Assembly: GCA_002435705.1 (NCBI GenBank)
Contig: DIVA01000036.1
Location: forward strand, 1,686 to 46,835
From: Bacteriovoracaceae bacterium UBA6144
GTDB lineage: Bacteria; Bdellovibrionota; Bacteriovoracia; Bacteriovoracales; Bacteriovoracaceae
Direction of reading: 5' to 3'
Length of the DNA stretch: 45,150 nt
The notes beneath the pieces are model-generated. The model ran no database searches, was not told the DNA's origin, and saw only the letters and a program-made list of their open reading frames with translations. This document shows positions 32,207-40,800 of the stretch, in pieces (the first letter of the stretch is position 1; every line of letters begins with the position of its first letter). Both the position numbers and the translations under genes were made by a program.

Positions 32207-33490
32207 TTAGCTAACTTTAATTAGAGAAATAATCTTATCAAACGTTTTTTCTTCACGAATGGCGTACATCAAATTACGTTTAATGTTTGCGTTTGATTTA
32301 TAGAAATGGGCAATCTCATCTTTTTTCATTCCAGACTGAGCCACCATCTCATCAAGCTTCACATCCAAATCCGCATCAGAAGCCTCGATTTCATACTTCT
32401 TGGCAAGCTTATCAAGGATAAGACCAGAGCGAACCTGGAAATCTGCTTTCTTTGTGACATCGTCACCCCAGCGCTCAAAATACATATCTATCATTTGATC
32501 ATTAAAGCCCTGTTGCTTGAGGGTCTTAGAGAGGTCTTGCTTTACCGATTGTTTTTGATCATCGATCAATGCTTGAGGCACATCAAATGTGTTCTCAGCA
32601 ATTATTTTCTCCAAGATCTCCTGCTGAAGCTTGGTTTGAGACTCGCGCTTCTTTTGGATTTTCAGGCGATCCATCGTCTTGGTTTTGAAATCTTCAACCG
32701 ACTCAAACCCAAACTCTTTTGCGAGTTCATCATTAAAATCTGGATATTGTTTTTCTTTAATTTCAAGTAAATCTACAGTGAATTTTACCGGCTCTCCCTG
32801 AAGCTCAACTTCATGGTAATCTGCAGGAAAATTCAACGAGATCACTTTCTTCTCGCCTTTCTTCATCCCAATCATGCCATCTTCAAAACCAGTAATGAAT
32901 TGGTTTGAACCAATCTCAAGCTGATACTCTGAAGCTTTCATGTTTTCTGGCTTAGAGCCGTCTTTACGCTCACCTTCGAAATTCAAAACGGCAAATTGAC
33001 CTTTCTTCAATGAAGCTGAGGAATCAGTCACTTCGCTCACATGAGCCTTAGATTCAAGATACTGCTTTTGAACATTGGCAACATCATCAGCTGTTACAAC
33101 TTCAGACTCTTTCTTAAAAGAATATGAGGAGAAGTCCTTGAGCTCGAACTCTGGAAGTACCTCTACCGTCGCTTCGAAGGCAACATTTTTACCAGCTTCG
33201 TATTTGGTATTCCCAAAAGATGGGTAACCAACCGGGCGGATATTTTCTTTTTTGATAGCAGCATAGAACTCGTCTGACACAAATCTTGTGAGAGCATCAT
33301 TTTCAACTTGAGGACCGTAGAGTTTTTTCACCATGTCCAAAGGAGCTTTACCCTTACGAAAACCTTTAAGGTTTACACTACGCTGCTTGGTAACTAGTGC
33401 TTCTTGGATCTGTTTTGTGAGATCGACTTTCTCGAAATTAAAAACAAGTTTCTTAGTGCACCCATTAAGTGTTTGAATTGAATAACTCAT
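32207..33490 (-). CDS. tig: Trigger factor
   Basis: 427 residues, typical length. This ribosome-associated chaperone and peptidyl-prolyl isomerase has the ribosome-binding loop GFRKGKAP at 43-50, a middle FKBP-type PPIase domain (KKGQFAVLNFEG... and ...VSLNFPADYH) and a long helical C-terminal arm. The ATG has AAAGG 7 bases upstream. It is the last gene of the rpsB cluster, 52 bases after truA; in many bacteria tig instead precedes clpP-clpX, and those genes are not here. A 9-bp hairpin follows the stop. Confidence 0.95.
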   Translation of the reverse strand: MSYSIQTLNGCTKKLVFNFEKVDLTKQIQEALVTKQRSVNLKGFRKGKAPLDMVKKLYGPQVENDALTRFVSDEFYAAIKKENIRPVGYPSFGNTKYEAGKNVAFEATVEVLPEFELKDFSSYSFKKESEVVTADDVANVQKQYLESKAHVSEVTDSSASLKKGQFAVLNFEGERKDGSKPENMKASEYQLEIGSNQFITGFEDGMIGMKKGEKKVISLNFPADYHEVELQGEPVKFTVDLLEIKEKQYPDFNDELAKEFGFESVEDFKTKTMDRLKIQKKRESQTKLQQEILEKIIAENTFDVPQALIDDQKQSVKQDLSKTLKQQGFNDQMIDMYFERWGDDVTKKADFQVRSGLILDKLAKKYEIEASDADLDVKLDEMVAQSGMKKDEIAHFYKSNANIKRNLMYAIREEKTFDKIISLIKVS

Positions 33491-33542
33491 AATTTACCTT
33501 TGTGAAAAAATTCCTGACAAACTAACATAGGGGCTTTAAAAG

Positions 33543-34319
33543 TCAATTTGACTCATAGACCACACGCATTAAATAGAGCCCATTTGGAGCAACAACGGGA
33601 CCAACCCTTTCAGATTTTAATCCTTTGAGAGCAGTCTCAATGTCGCTTGGCGAAATTTTACCGCGACCGCACGACCAAATGGCCCCAACCATCATTCGCA
33701 CCATCTGCTTCAAGAACCCCTCACCATGAATGCGAATTTCATATACGGGAGAATAAAAGGGAAAGGGAGTGCTTAACTGTTCATGCCTAATCAGTTCACA
33801 AGAATAAATAGATCGAATAGTGGATTTAACCTCAGTGCCTTCCGTATAAAAATTAACAAAATCATGCCTACCCACAAATTTTGAACACGCCTCAGTCATC
33901 AAGCTTTCTTGTACATCAAAACTTAAAAATGAAAGCAATTCATGCATGAGCGGATCCGGATAATTCGAGAGTGTAAAAAAATAAGAATACCACTTAGATT
34001 TAGCCGAAAAGATGGGATGAAAACCATCAACCGTCTCCTCGCAGTCAACAACACGAATATCAGCTGGCAATTTAGTATTAAGGGCCATTAATAAACTTTG
34101 AGGTTTTATGATAAGCGGAGTTTCAATGCGAACAACTTGACCACGAGCATGAACTCCTGCGTCTGTTCGTCCGGAGCCAATTGTCTTCACATCATCAGTT
34201 TTAGAGACAGCAAAAACAGCATTATTAAGATTATCCTGAACTGTGATGCCATTAGGTTGCGACTGCCAGCCCTGATAAGCTGATCCCTTATAAGCGATGG
34301 TTGCCTTATAAAAGGGCAC
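33543..34319 (-). CDS. truA: tRNA pseudouridine(38-40) synthase TruA
   Basis: 258 residues. It isomerises U38-U40 in the anticodon arm of tRNAs. The catalytic Asp53 is in GSGRTDAGVHA, and the downstream FLKQMVRMMVGAIW is the TruA C-terminal signature. The start is GTG 34319, preceded by GAGG 8 bases upstream that lies within the end of pssA; only 2 bases separate the two genes. Confidence 0.95.
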   Translation of the reverse strand: MPFYKATIAYKGSAYQGWQSQPNGITVQDNLNNAVFAVSKTDDVKTIGSGRTDAGVHARGQVVRIETPLIIKPQSLLMALNTKLPADIRVVDCEETVDGFHPIFSAKSKWYSYFFTLSNYPDPLMHELLSFLSFDVQESLMTEACSKFVGRHDFVNFYTEGTEVKSTIRSIYSCELIRHEQLSTPFPFYSPVYEIRIHGEGFLKQMVRMMVGAIWSCGRGKISPSDIETALKGLKSERVGPVVAPNGLYLMRVVYESN

Positions 34320-34321
34320 TC

Positions 34322-35071
34322 TTAAACCTCATGATCCGGGTCATTCTTCCAGTCAAAAATCCCTGCAAATTTTTCTCTATTGAGCACGACATAGACTAAA
34401 GAGCTTACAACATACAAAGTAATGAGCACGGGAATCATGACCTCTTCGTACACAAAAAGTGATCCCAAAATTATAAAAATAAACATCAAAACTTGCTTCT
34501 TGTGAGCATTCACATAAGCGGAATTTTTAAAGCTAGGAAACGGAATACTTGAAATCATGAGCACGCCGTAAAAGACAATATAGACCATCGGAATAATAGA
34601 AACATATGCAATTTCAGGAATAGAAATTGAAACCAAAACAAAACTTATGATCGCACAGGCACCAGCAGGAATAGGTAGCCCCTGAAAATAGTCGGACTTA
34701 ACCTTATCAATATTTGCATTAAAACGGGCCAATCTGAGTGCTCCGCAAAGCATAAAGAAAAAACTTAATACAATCCCTAGTCGCCCATGATCTGTCAGAA
34801 AACGAAAATAAAAAAGTATAGAGGGCGCCATTCCAAACGAAATCAGGTCAGAGAGCGAATCAAACTGTTCGCCAAATGGAGACTGGGTTCCTGTCATTCT
34901 GGCGACACGCCCATCCATCATATCAAAGAAAGCGGCAAGAACGATCAACAGACATGCCGTATAAAACTCACCTTTAAAAGACTGAAGCATGGCCATAAAT
35001 CCGCACGCCATATTAAGGGCAGTGAAGGTGTTTGGTAGGAAAAATGCAAAACTCTTTCTATCAAATGGCAT
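34322..35071 (-). CDS. pssA: CDP-diacylglycerol--serine O-phosphatidyltransferase
   Basis: 249 residues. It joins CDP-diacylglycerol and serine into phosphatidylserine at the inner membrane. The CDP-alcohol phosphotransferase motif is complete: D53-G54-x2-A57-R58-x8-G67-x3-D71-x3-D75. Seven or so membrane helices surround it, and LPNTFTALNMACGF at the start is typical of the membrane-bound subclass II enzyme. It is 2 bases from psd upstream and 2 bases from truA downstream. Its substrate is made by CdsA, encoded in the same cluster. Confidence 0.93.
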   Translation of the reverse strand: MPFDRKSFAFFLPNTFTALNMACGFMAMLQSFKGEFYTACLLIVLAAFFDMMDGRVARMTGTQSPFGEQFDSLSDLISFGMAPSILFYFRFLTDHGRLGIVLSFFFMLCGALRLARFNANIDKVKSDYFQGLPIPAGACAIISFVLVSISIPEIAYVSIIPMVYIVFYGVLMISSIPFPSFKNSAYVNAHKKQVLMFIFIILGSLFVYEEVMIPVLITLYVVSSLVYVVLNREKFAGIFDWKNDPDHEV

Positions 35072-35073
35072 AT

Positions 35074-35748
35074 TTAATCCTCTTCTGATTTATTCGCTAC
35101 TGCTAAAACGGTATGGCCCGGAACAAGTTGCTCACCTTTTATTATCAACACATCACAAGGTTTAGGAATATAAATAATTAAACTTCCACCAAATGGATAG
35201 TATCCAAAACAAGCCGCTCCCTTGCCACGATCACCCGACTTCATCCATATCTTGGGTGATCGTCCGAAACGACTATGAATGAAAGTCATCTTAGTTAGTA
35301 GGCTGTTTTTTGAACGAAGGATGAGATCAGTTTTTGTCATCGTCTCTAAAAGAGATAAGTCAAAACTTATCAATTCTTTTCTAGGCAAGAACTTACCTCG
35401 CTGACTCTTTAAAAAATCCATCTCTGAGCTAAAAGGTAAGTGAAGCCCCCAATAGTCAGTCACTCTGACTATTATTTTAATTTTCGAATAATGAATAGAC
35501 TCTTCTTCATTGTAATAGTCACCCACATCGACAATTAATCCAGCCACCGGAGAGAGGATAACGGTTCCGTCATTTTTGAGGTTTTCTTTCCAATTTATGC
35601 TTTTTTTTCTATAAGCAAATAAAGCATAAAGAGATAAGCCTACGGGAAGAAGATGGTAAGGGCTAAGTACAATTGTCCAGCTCAAGAAGATGAGAAAAAC
35701 CAGCAACAGAACATACTTTTTCTTTAGGAAAAAATTTTTTCTAATCAT
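35074..35748 (-). CDS. psd: Phosphatidylserine decarboxylase
   Basis: 224 residues, the short form. It decarboxylates phosphatidylserine to phosphatidylethanolamine using a pyruvoyl group produced by self-cleavage. An N-terminal membrane helix (12-30) precedes the domain. The cleavage site is FGGSL with Ser189; most relatives have LGST, FGGST or GSS, so Thr is replaced by Leu here. LHLPF near residue 103 is in the place of the catalytic His segment. Its stop and start overlaps place it after tsaB (ATGA) and 2 bases before pssA, so the two PE-forming enzymes are coexpressed. Confidence 0.85.
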   Translation of the reverse strand: MIRKNFFLKKKYVLLLVFLIFLSWTIVLSPYHLLPVGLSLYALFAYRKKSINWKENLKNDGTVILSPVAGLIVDVGDYYNEEESIHYSKIKIIVRVTDYWGLHLPFSSEMDFLKSQRGKFLPRKELISFDLSLLETMTKTDLILRSKNSLLTKMTFIHSRFGRSPKIWMKSGDRGKGAACFGYYPFGGSLIIYIPKPCDVLIIKGEQLVPGHTVLAVANKSEED

Positions 35749-36347
35749 AGACTTGGTTTATATTCCTCATCGAGTGGACGAAAATAATAGATTTTCTCTT
35801 CTGACTTAACACTACCAAATATCAATTCTGGATTTTTTATTAGTAACTCTTGACTAAATTTAACCCGAGGAAATAAAGCTAATATCTTTTCATCAATCGA
35901 CGTAGGGGTGTGAGTAAAGACATCACCTTCGAATTGAAAATTAACAAGATCTTTCTCTAGCAAAAGATCAATCCTATCAGTCGAAGAATCGTAAACAAAA
36001 ACTTCTCCCCTATAAGCTTTCGTAATCCATTTATAATTTACATGCCCCACTAATCGAGGAATCAAGTAGGAGTAAAAACTGAGTATTGGTATATTATGAA
36101 GCCTAAATATATCAGCAATGCCATAAGCCACTCTTAGTCCGGTATAGAATCCTGGGCCAGCACAATAAAATACGGCTTTGAGATCTAAGGGACTGATTGA
36201 ATTCCTGCTAAGTATGGCGTGGAGGTCACTATGGATAATTCCAGTTAGTTTCTGACCTTCAAACGTCTTTGATTCGATCCAGGACTTCTCTTCATCAAGA
36301 AGTCCAAGGATCTGATCATAACTCGTATCAAGAAATAGTGAGCTCAC
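35745..36347 (-). CDS. tsaB: tRNA threonylcarbamoyladenosine biosynthesis protein TsaB
   Basis: 200 residues. TsaB is the scaffold partner of TsaD in making t6A37 on ANN-decoding tRNAs. The segment CAGPGFYTGLRVAYGIAD corresponds to the hallmark GPGSFTGLRIG with Phe-Tyr for Ser-Phe. LFLDTSYDQI at the N-terminus is the ASKHA-fold first strand. The C-terminal half is diverged and short. The start is GTG 36347, which overlaps the rseP stop as GTGA; the stop overlaps psd as ATGA. Confidence 0.88.
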   Translation of the reverse strand: MSSLFLDTSYDQILGLLDEEKSWIESKTFEGQKLTGIIHSDLHAILSRNSISPLDLKAVFYCAGPGFYTGLRVAYGIADIFRLHNIPILSFYSYLIPRLVGHVNYKWITKAYRGEVFVYDSSTDRIDLLLEKDLVNFQFEGDVFTHTPTSIDEKILALFPRVKFSQELLIKNPELIFGSVKSEEKIYYFRPLDEEYKPSL

Positions 36348-37906
36348 GAGAATAGGCGACTGATATCATTAAAGAGAGCTATAAAAATGAGGAGGAATAA
36401 AAATGAAACACCAAATCTCTGGGCTAATTCAAGCTTACGGCGCGATAGAGGTCCTCTATTCACCAGTTCAAAACCCAAAAACATTATATGCCCACCATCA
36501 AGCACGGGAATGGGGAAAAGATTAATTACACCAAGGTTAATTGAGATGATGGCCATCAATCTAAAAAACATTGAGAGACTAATATGAAAGGAGTCACTCG
36601 CAACTTTCCCAATAGCGAGAGGTCCACCAATATTCTTTAAGCCAACTTCGTTAGTGATTAATTTTTTATACCCAGCTACCGTTTTAACCACACCATCGAC
36701 GGTACGATTAAAAGCCATCACCACACCTTCACCAAAGCCTGCAGGCTTGGTTTCCCTCATCTTGGGTTGGATCATACGTTGTGCACTAAAAACGCCAACA
36801 GTCATCACACGTTTTTTATCTACCTCTCTCATCTCTGGAACAAGCTTAAGAGTCTCAGCTTTACCATTGCGCAAATATCCGAGTTCAACTGATTCTTTCT
36901 CTTTTGTTTTTTGCACAATCTGGCGTAGTTCTTCGAAACCTTTAATAGCTTGGCCATTTAGTGATTGGATAATATCACCTTGCTTAAGTCCTGCTTTATC
37001 TGCAGGAGAATCCATCACAATACTTCCCACCATGAGATCTAGTGCGAAGTATTGATTTGCCTGAAAATAATTCCAAAACTCTACAGAATCTTGAAACTTT
37101 GGCAGCTCAATAAGGTCATCCGTGAGCTTCGGCGATTCATCGGTTTTAAGAATATTCGCTACCCGCTGAAGGTAGAGTTGATCTTTAGACAAGGATGCTT
37201 CTTCTAACGAGTACGTTGGATCAAGCTCACCTTTCTTTTGAAGAATGATCCATCCCTCAGTTTTTGTATTTATAAAAATAGGTGCTCTTAATGTGGCAGC
37301 AGAATGCTCCATCAGAAGATCAAGAAAACTCATTGCATCGTATTTAGGATTAAGACTTACTTGTTCTCCAAGCCTCTCCACTGACACTGTTTCAATAATA
37401 GACTCTGCAATATTAAGATCATCAAAAGATATTACTTTTTTTCCATTTATCTCACGTAATGCATCCCCGCTTCTAAATCCCATGTCATAGAGGAGTGAAC
37501 TCTGAGGAACATTACCAAAACGCGTCTCAGGAACTTTCTCTCCACTCATCACAAGTCCAAAATAAAGCACGAAAGCCAAAACAAGATTCGCCAATGGTCC
37601 GCCGAAAACAATCCAAAATCTCTGCCATTTAGTTTTATGATTAAAGGCCACCTTTTGCTCTTCTGGAGTAAGCGGTGTCTCCTTGAAAGGATCATCACCA
37701 AACATTTTCACATACCCACCAAGTGGAATAATGGAAAGAGCGTATTCGGTTTCACCCCATTTCCACTTAAGGATCTTTGGACCAAATCCAATTGAAAATA
37801 CTTCCACCTTTACCCCAAAAAATCTGGCAAAAAAGAAGTGACCTAATTCGTGAAAAAAGATGAGAGGTCCTAGAAAAAGAACGAAAATCAAAATTCCTTG
37901 CATCAT
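36344..37906 (-). CDS. rseP: Site-2 intramembrane zinc protease RseP
   Basis: 520 residues from ATG 37906, chosen because AGGA lies 7 bases upstream; a GTG at 37912 would leave no spacing. RseP cuts anti-sigma factors and leftover signal peptides within the membrane. HELGH (19-23) is the zinc site, completed by NLFPIPVLDGGH near the C-terminus. Two PDZ domains lie between (DMGFRSGDALREINGK; SPADKAGLKQGDIIQSLNG), separated by a longer than usual insertion, making the protein larger than the ~450 residues of E. coli RseP. It follows cdsA by 12 bases. Confidence 0.93.
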   Translation of the reverse strand: MMQGILIFVLFLGPLIFFHELGHFFFARFFGVKVEVFSIGFGPKILKWKWGETEYALSIIPLGGYVKMFGDDPFKETPLTPEEQKVAFNHKTKWQRFWIVFGGPLANLVLAFVLYFGLVMSGEKVPETRFGNVPQSSLLYDMGFRSGDALREINGKKVISFDDLNIAESIIETVSVERLGEQVSLNPKYDAMSFLDLLMEHSAATLRAPIFINTKTEGWIILQKKGELDPTYSLEEASLSKDQLYLQRVANILKTDESPKLTDDLIELPKFQDSVEFWNYFQANQYFALDLMVGSIVMDSPADKAGLKQGDIIQSLNGQAIKGFEELRQIVQKTKEKESVELGYLRNGKAETLKLVPEMREVDKKRVMTVGVFSAQRMIQPKMRETKPAGFGEGVVMAFNRTVDGVVKTVAGYKKLITNEVGLKNIGGPLAIGKVASDSFHISLSMFFRLMAIISINLGVINLFPIPVLDGGHIMFLGFELVNRGPLSRRKLELAQRFGVSFLFLLIFIALFNDISRLFS

Positions 37907-37918
37907 ACTCACTTCCTA

Positions 37919-38740
37919 TTAGTGAAACTGAACACTAAGGAGAAGAGCGTAAAGAGGTGCTACAAAAAGCAGACTATCAATACGATCATAAACTCCCCCA
38001 TGTCCGGGTATAAGCGACGAACTATCTTTAATTTCGAATTGTCGCTTGAGCTTAGATTGTACCAAATCTCCCAATTGAGCGCAGCAAGCGAGGATCAAGA
38101 AGAAGATAATAAGTGGCCATGCCACAGGTTTGATAAAGAAATGCCAATAAAGCGCCGTGCAAATGACTGAGGCAATTACTCCACCAATGGCACCTTCAAC
38201 GGTTTTCTTGGGACTTACCGACTCCCACAATTTATGTTTACCAAAGGCACGACCGGAAAAATAGGCGGCAGTATCCACCATGAAATTTAGTATTAACATC
38301 GCACCAAGCAGAAATCTCCACTCAGGCTCATGAATAATGTAAGCAATACAAAGCATCGGAGCTAAAACCAAAACACCAACGGCCCAAGAACAGTTAATAA
38401 AGAAGCGACTCAAAACTTCTTTCTTTGTATTGAGAAAGAACAAATAAAAAAGTGAAAGGATATTCCACAGACTTGCGATGGAGATGAAAAAATTAAATGA
38501 GGACTGACTAATTTGAAGAAAATTAAAAAATCCATAACCTAATACATAGGTGGATTGAGAAACTAGATAACGGCGGCTAGTGCGCCTCAAGTTATAAAAA
38601 TTTGTCATCAACTCATCAACGACAAACACCCCCATAATACCAATCGCCACCAGACTACTTGCTTGTCCGTAAGCCATGCAGAGTCCGACAATGACGACTA
38701 GAATTACGCCTGAAATAATACGAAGAGTGTTATTAGACAT
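37919..38740 (-). CDS. cdsA: Phosphatidate cytidylyltransferase
   Basis: 273 residues from ATG 38740, the usual size; the frame extends back to 38845 but the added residues would be an antisense-free read of the uppS end and do not belong to the family. It makes CDP-diacylglycerol from phosphatidate and CTP. The signature S-x-L-K-R-x4-K-D... (SKLKRQFEIKDSSSLIPGHG followed by GVYDRID) is complete near the C-terminus, with about eight membrane helices. Its start lies 8 bases inside the end of uppS. Its product feeds PssA downstream. Confidence 0.93.
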   Translation of the reverse strand: MSNNTLRIISGVILVVIVGLCMAYGQASSLVAIGIMGVFVVDELMTNFYNLRRTSRRYLVSQSTYVLGYGFFNFLQISQSSFNFFISIASLWNILSLFYLFFLNTKKEVLSRFFINCSWAVGVLVLAPMLCIAYIIHEPEWRFLLGAMLILNFMVDTAAYFSGRAFGKHKLWESVSPKKTVEGAIGGVIASVICTALYWHFFIKPVAWPLIIFFLILACCAQLGDLVQSKLKRQFEIKDSSSLIPGHGGVYDRIDSLLFVAPLYALLLSVQFH

Positions 38741-39470
38741 GAATAGCTTGAATATGTTGAGTTTCAGATGTGACTGCTTTTGGTGATAAACCACCAAAAC
38801 GACGCTCTCTCTGACCGACAGACTGAAGAATTCGCTGAAACTCATTCACTGTAAAATCTGGCCACTTCGTGGGAGTGAAACAAAGCTCAGCGTAAGCGAT
38901 TTGCCACAAAAGAAAATTTGAAACTCTTTGCTCTCCGCCTGTTCTAATCAATAAATCTACGTCGCCAGTTTCTGGACGCATAAGGAAATGATCAAGATCT
39001 TCTTCCCTTAGCTCCTTGCCTGGATTTTCTTCCATAAATTTATTCACGGCTCGAACCAGCTCCATGCGAGAGCCATAGCTAAAACAAAATGTAAGCTTTA
39101 GCCCCTTAAAAGACGAAGTTTCCGTCTCAAGATCGCCAATAAGCTTTTTAGTTGCGGGACTAAGACGAGAAGTATCTCCAATCACTTTAAATGAAACCTG
39201 ATTAGCGATGAGTCGAGCTCTTTCTTTAAGAAGAAATTTATGAAGAAGCTTGAAGAGAACACTCACTTCTTCATTAGGTCGGCGCCAATTCTCGGTTGAG
39301 AAGGCATAAAGAGTTAGGGCCCCAACACCCAAATCATCTGCAGCTTGCACGATATCTGAAACAACAGCAGATCCACGAACGTGACCCCATACACGAGGAC
39401 GAAACCGCTGAGTAGCCCAGCGACCATTTCCATCCATAATGATAGCAACGTGCTTGAATTCTGAGTTCAT
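38733..39470 (-). CDS. uppS: Isoprenyl transferase, undecaprenyl diphosphate synthase
   Basis: 245 residues from ATG 39470, which shares a base with the frr stop (TGATG). It condenses IPP onto farnesyl diphosphate to give the C55 lipid carrier for cell wall synthesis. The catalytic Asp13 is in IMDGNGRWA; STENWRRP and the C-terminal LLIRTGGEQRVSNFLLWQ are all diagnostic of cis-prenyltransferases. It overlaps cdsA by 8 bases at its 3' end. Confidence 0.95.
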   Translation of the reverse strand: MNSEFKHVAIIMDGNGRWATQRFRPRVWGHVRGSAVVSDIVQAADDLGVGALTLYAFSTENWRRPNEEVSVLFKLLHKFLLKERARLIANQVSFKVIGDTSRLSPATKKLIGDLETETSSFKGLKLTFCFSYGSRMELVRAVNKFMEENPGKELREEDLDHFLMRPETGDVDLLIRTGGEQRVSNFLLWQIAYAELCFTPTKWPDFTVNEFQRILQSVGQRERRFGGLSPKAVTSETQHIQAIHV

Positions 39471-40027
39471 CAAACTGTCATCACTTCTTTTTCTTTGGCT
39501 TCTACAAGCTTATCGACTTCTTTGATAAAGTTATCAGTTATCTTCTGAACTTCTTCTTGAAGTTTTTTAGATTCGTCTTCAGAGATGACTTTATCTTTCT
39601 CGGACTTTTTTACTTTGTCGTTTTGATCACGGCGTACATTTCTAATGGCTACCTTTGCATCTTCTCCTAACTTCTTTACATCTTTTACGAGAAGCTTACG
39701 CTTATCCTCAGTGAGAGCAGGAAATGAAATTCGGATAAAATTCCCATCATTCGCAGGAGTAATTCCGATATTAGCTGCCAGGATCGACTTCTCAATAGCA
39801 CCAATAAGAGATTTATCAAATGGCTGAATCTGAAGCATACGTGCTTCTGGAGTACTAATTTGACCAACTTGTTTCATGGGAGTCGGAGTACCGTAATAAT
39901 CAACCATGATTCCATCAAGTACGTTTGCACTTGCACGGCCAGTCCTAACTTTTGACAGCTGGTTGGTTAAAGAGCCAAGTGTTTTTTTCATATGCTCTTC
40001 AAGAGCTTTTTTAATTTCGTTTAGCAT
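39470..40027 (-). CDS. frr: Ribosome recycling factor
   Basis: 185 residues, the standard length. It splits post-termination ribosomes together with EF-G. The sequence has RTGRASANVLDGIMVDYYGT near residue 30 and a C-terminal helix pair rich in Lys and Glu (KVKKSEKDKVISEDESKKLQ). It starts 12 bases after pyrH and its stop overlaps the uppS start. Confidence 0.96.
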   Translation of the reverse strand: MLNEIKKALEEHMKKTLGSLTNQLSKVRTGRASANVLDGIMVDYYGTPTPMKQVGQISTPEARMLQIQPFDKSLIGAIEKSILAANIGITPANDGNFIRISFPALTEDKRKLLVKDVKKLGEDAKVAIRNVRRDQNDKVKKSEKDKVISEDESKKLQEEVQKITDNFIKEVDKLVEAKEKEVMTV

Positions 40028-40039
40028 GAGTCTCGTCTC

Positions 40040-40753
40040 CTAGACTTTTTTTGTAACGATCGTTCCAACTTTTTCACCACGAACAACCTTAGCAATATTT
40101 CCTGCTTCAAACATATTGAAGACAACAATATCCATGTCGTTGTCCATGCAAAGCGTAATGGCCGTAGAATCCATCACTTTAATTTCTTTATTTAAAACAT
40201 CCATATAGCTCAAAGTATCGAATTTCTTCGCATCCTTAAACTTCATAGGATCTTTATCGTAAATCCCATCAACCTTGGTAGCCTTCATGATCAGTTGAGC
40301 ATGAATTTCGTTCGCTCTTAGTGCTGCTGTCGTATCTGTCGTGAAATATGGATTACCGGTGCCTGCTGCAAAGATAACCACTCTCTTCTTTTCAAGGTGT
40401 CTTACTGCGCGACGACGTATATAAGGCTCTGCCACTTCCTGCATAGCAATGGCACTCATCACGCGCGTATAAACACCACTACGTTCAAGAGCATCTTGAA
40501 GAGCAAGAGAGTTAATGACCGTGGCAATCATACCCATGTAGTCACTGGTTGCGCGGTCCATTCCTGTCGTAGCGCCGGCAACACCTCTATGGATATTTCC
40601 GCCACCCACAACAACTGCTATCTCACAGCCTGTCTCATGTAGTGTTTTAATTTCTTTGCTTATCTTATTAAGAATCTCTCCGGTTATGCCATAACCTTGG
40701 TCGCCCGCAAGAGCCTCGCCTGAGAGCTTGAGAAGAATACGATTATATTTCAT
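40040..40753 (-). CDS. pyrH: UMP kinase
   Basis: 237 residues. It phosphorylates UMP to UDP with ATP and is hexameric and allosteric in bacteria. It has LLKLSGEALAG at the start, VVGGGNIHRG, RATSDYMGM and TGNPYFTTDTTAALRA, all diagnostic. The ribosome site GAGGAA begins directly after the U-tract of the terminator behind tsf, so there is no room for a conventional promoter between the two genes. Confidence 0.96.
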   Translation of the reverse strand: MKYNRILLKLSGEALAGDQGYGITGEILNKISKEIKTLHETGCEIAVVVGGGNIHRGVAGATTGMDRATSDYMGMIATVINSLALQDALERSGVYTRVMSAIAMQEVAEPYIRRRAVRHLEKKRVVIFAAGTGNPYFTTDTTAALRANEIHAQLIMKATKVDGIYDKDPMKFKDAKKFDTLSYMDVLNKEIKVMDSTAITLCMDNDMDIVVFNMFEAGNIAKVVRGEKVGTIVTKKV

Positions 40754-40764
40754 GCTGATTCCTC

Positions 40765-40792
40765 AAAAAAAAGGGGGGCAGATAAGCCCCCC
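40765..40792 (-). terminator. Strong intrinsic terminator between tsf and pyrH
   Basis: On the minus strand GGGGGGC-TTATCT-GCCCCCC is followed by eight T. The stem is 7 bp, all G-C. It begins 8 bases after the tsf stop. It should cut most rpsB-tsf transcripts, with readthrough feeding pyrH and the rest of the cluster. Confidence 0.9.
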
Positions 40793-40800
40793 TCAAAGAG

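Noticed and set aside
33541..33553. Inverted repeat AGTCAA-T-TTGACT at the truA stop.
   Set aside because: Only 6-bp arms with a one-base loop, too tight to form a hairpin and with no T-run; not supported as a terminator or operator.
38741..38845. Longer start for cdsA reaching back into uppS.
   Set aside because: The added 35 residues do not look like the family N-terminus, and ATG 38740 gives the normal length with the first membrane helix beginning a few residues in.
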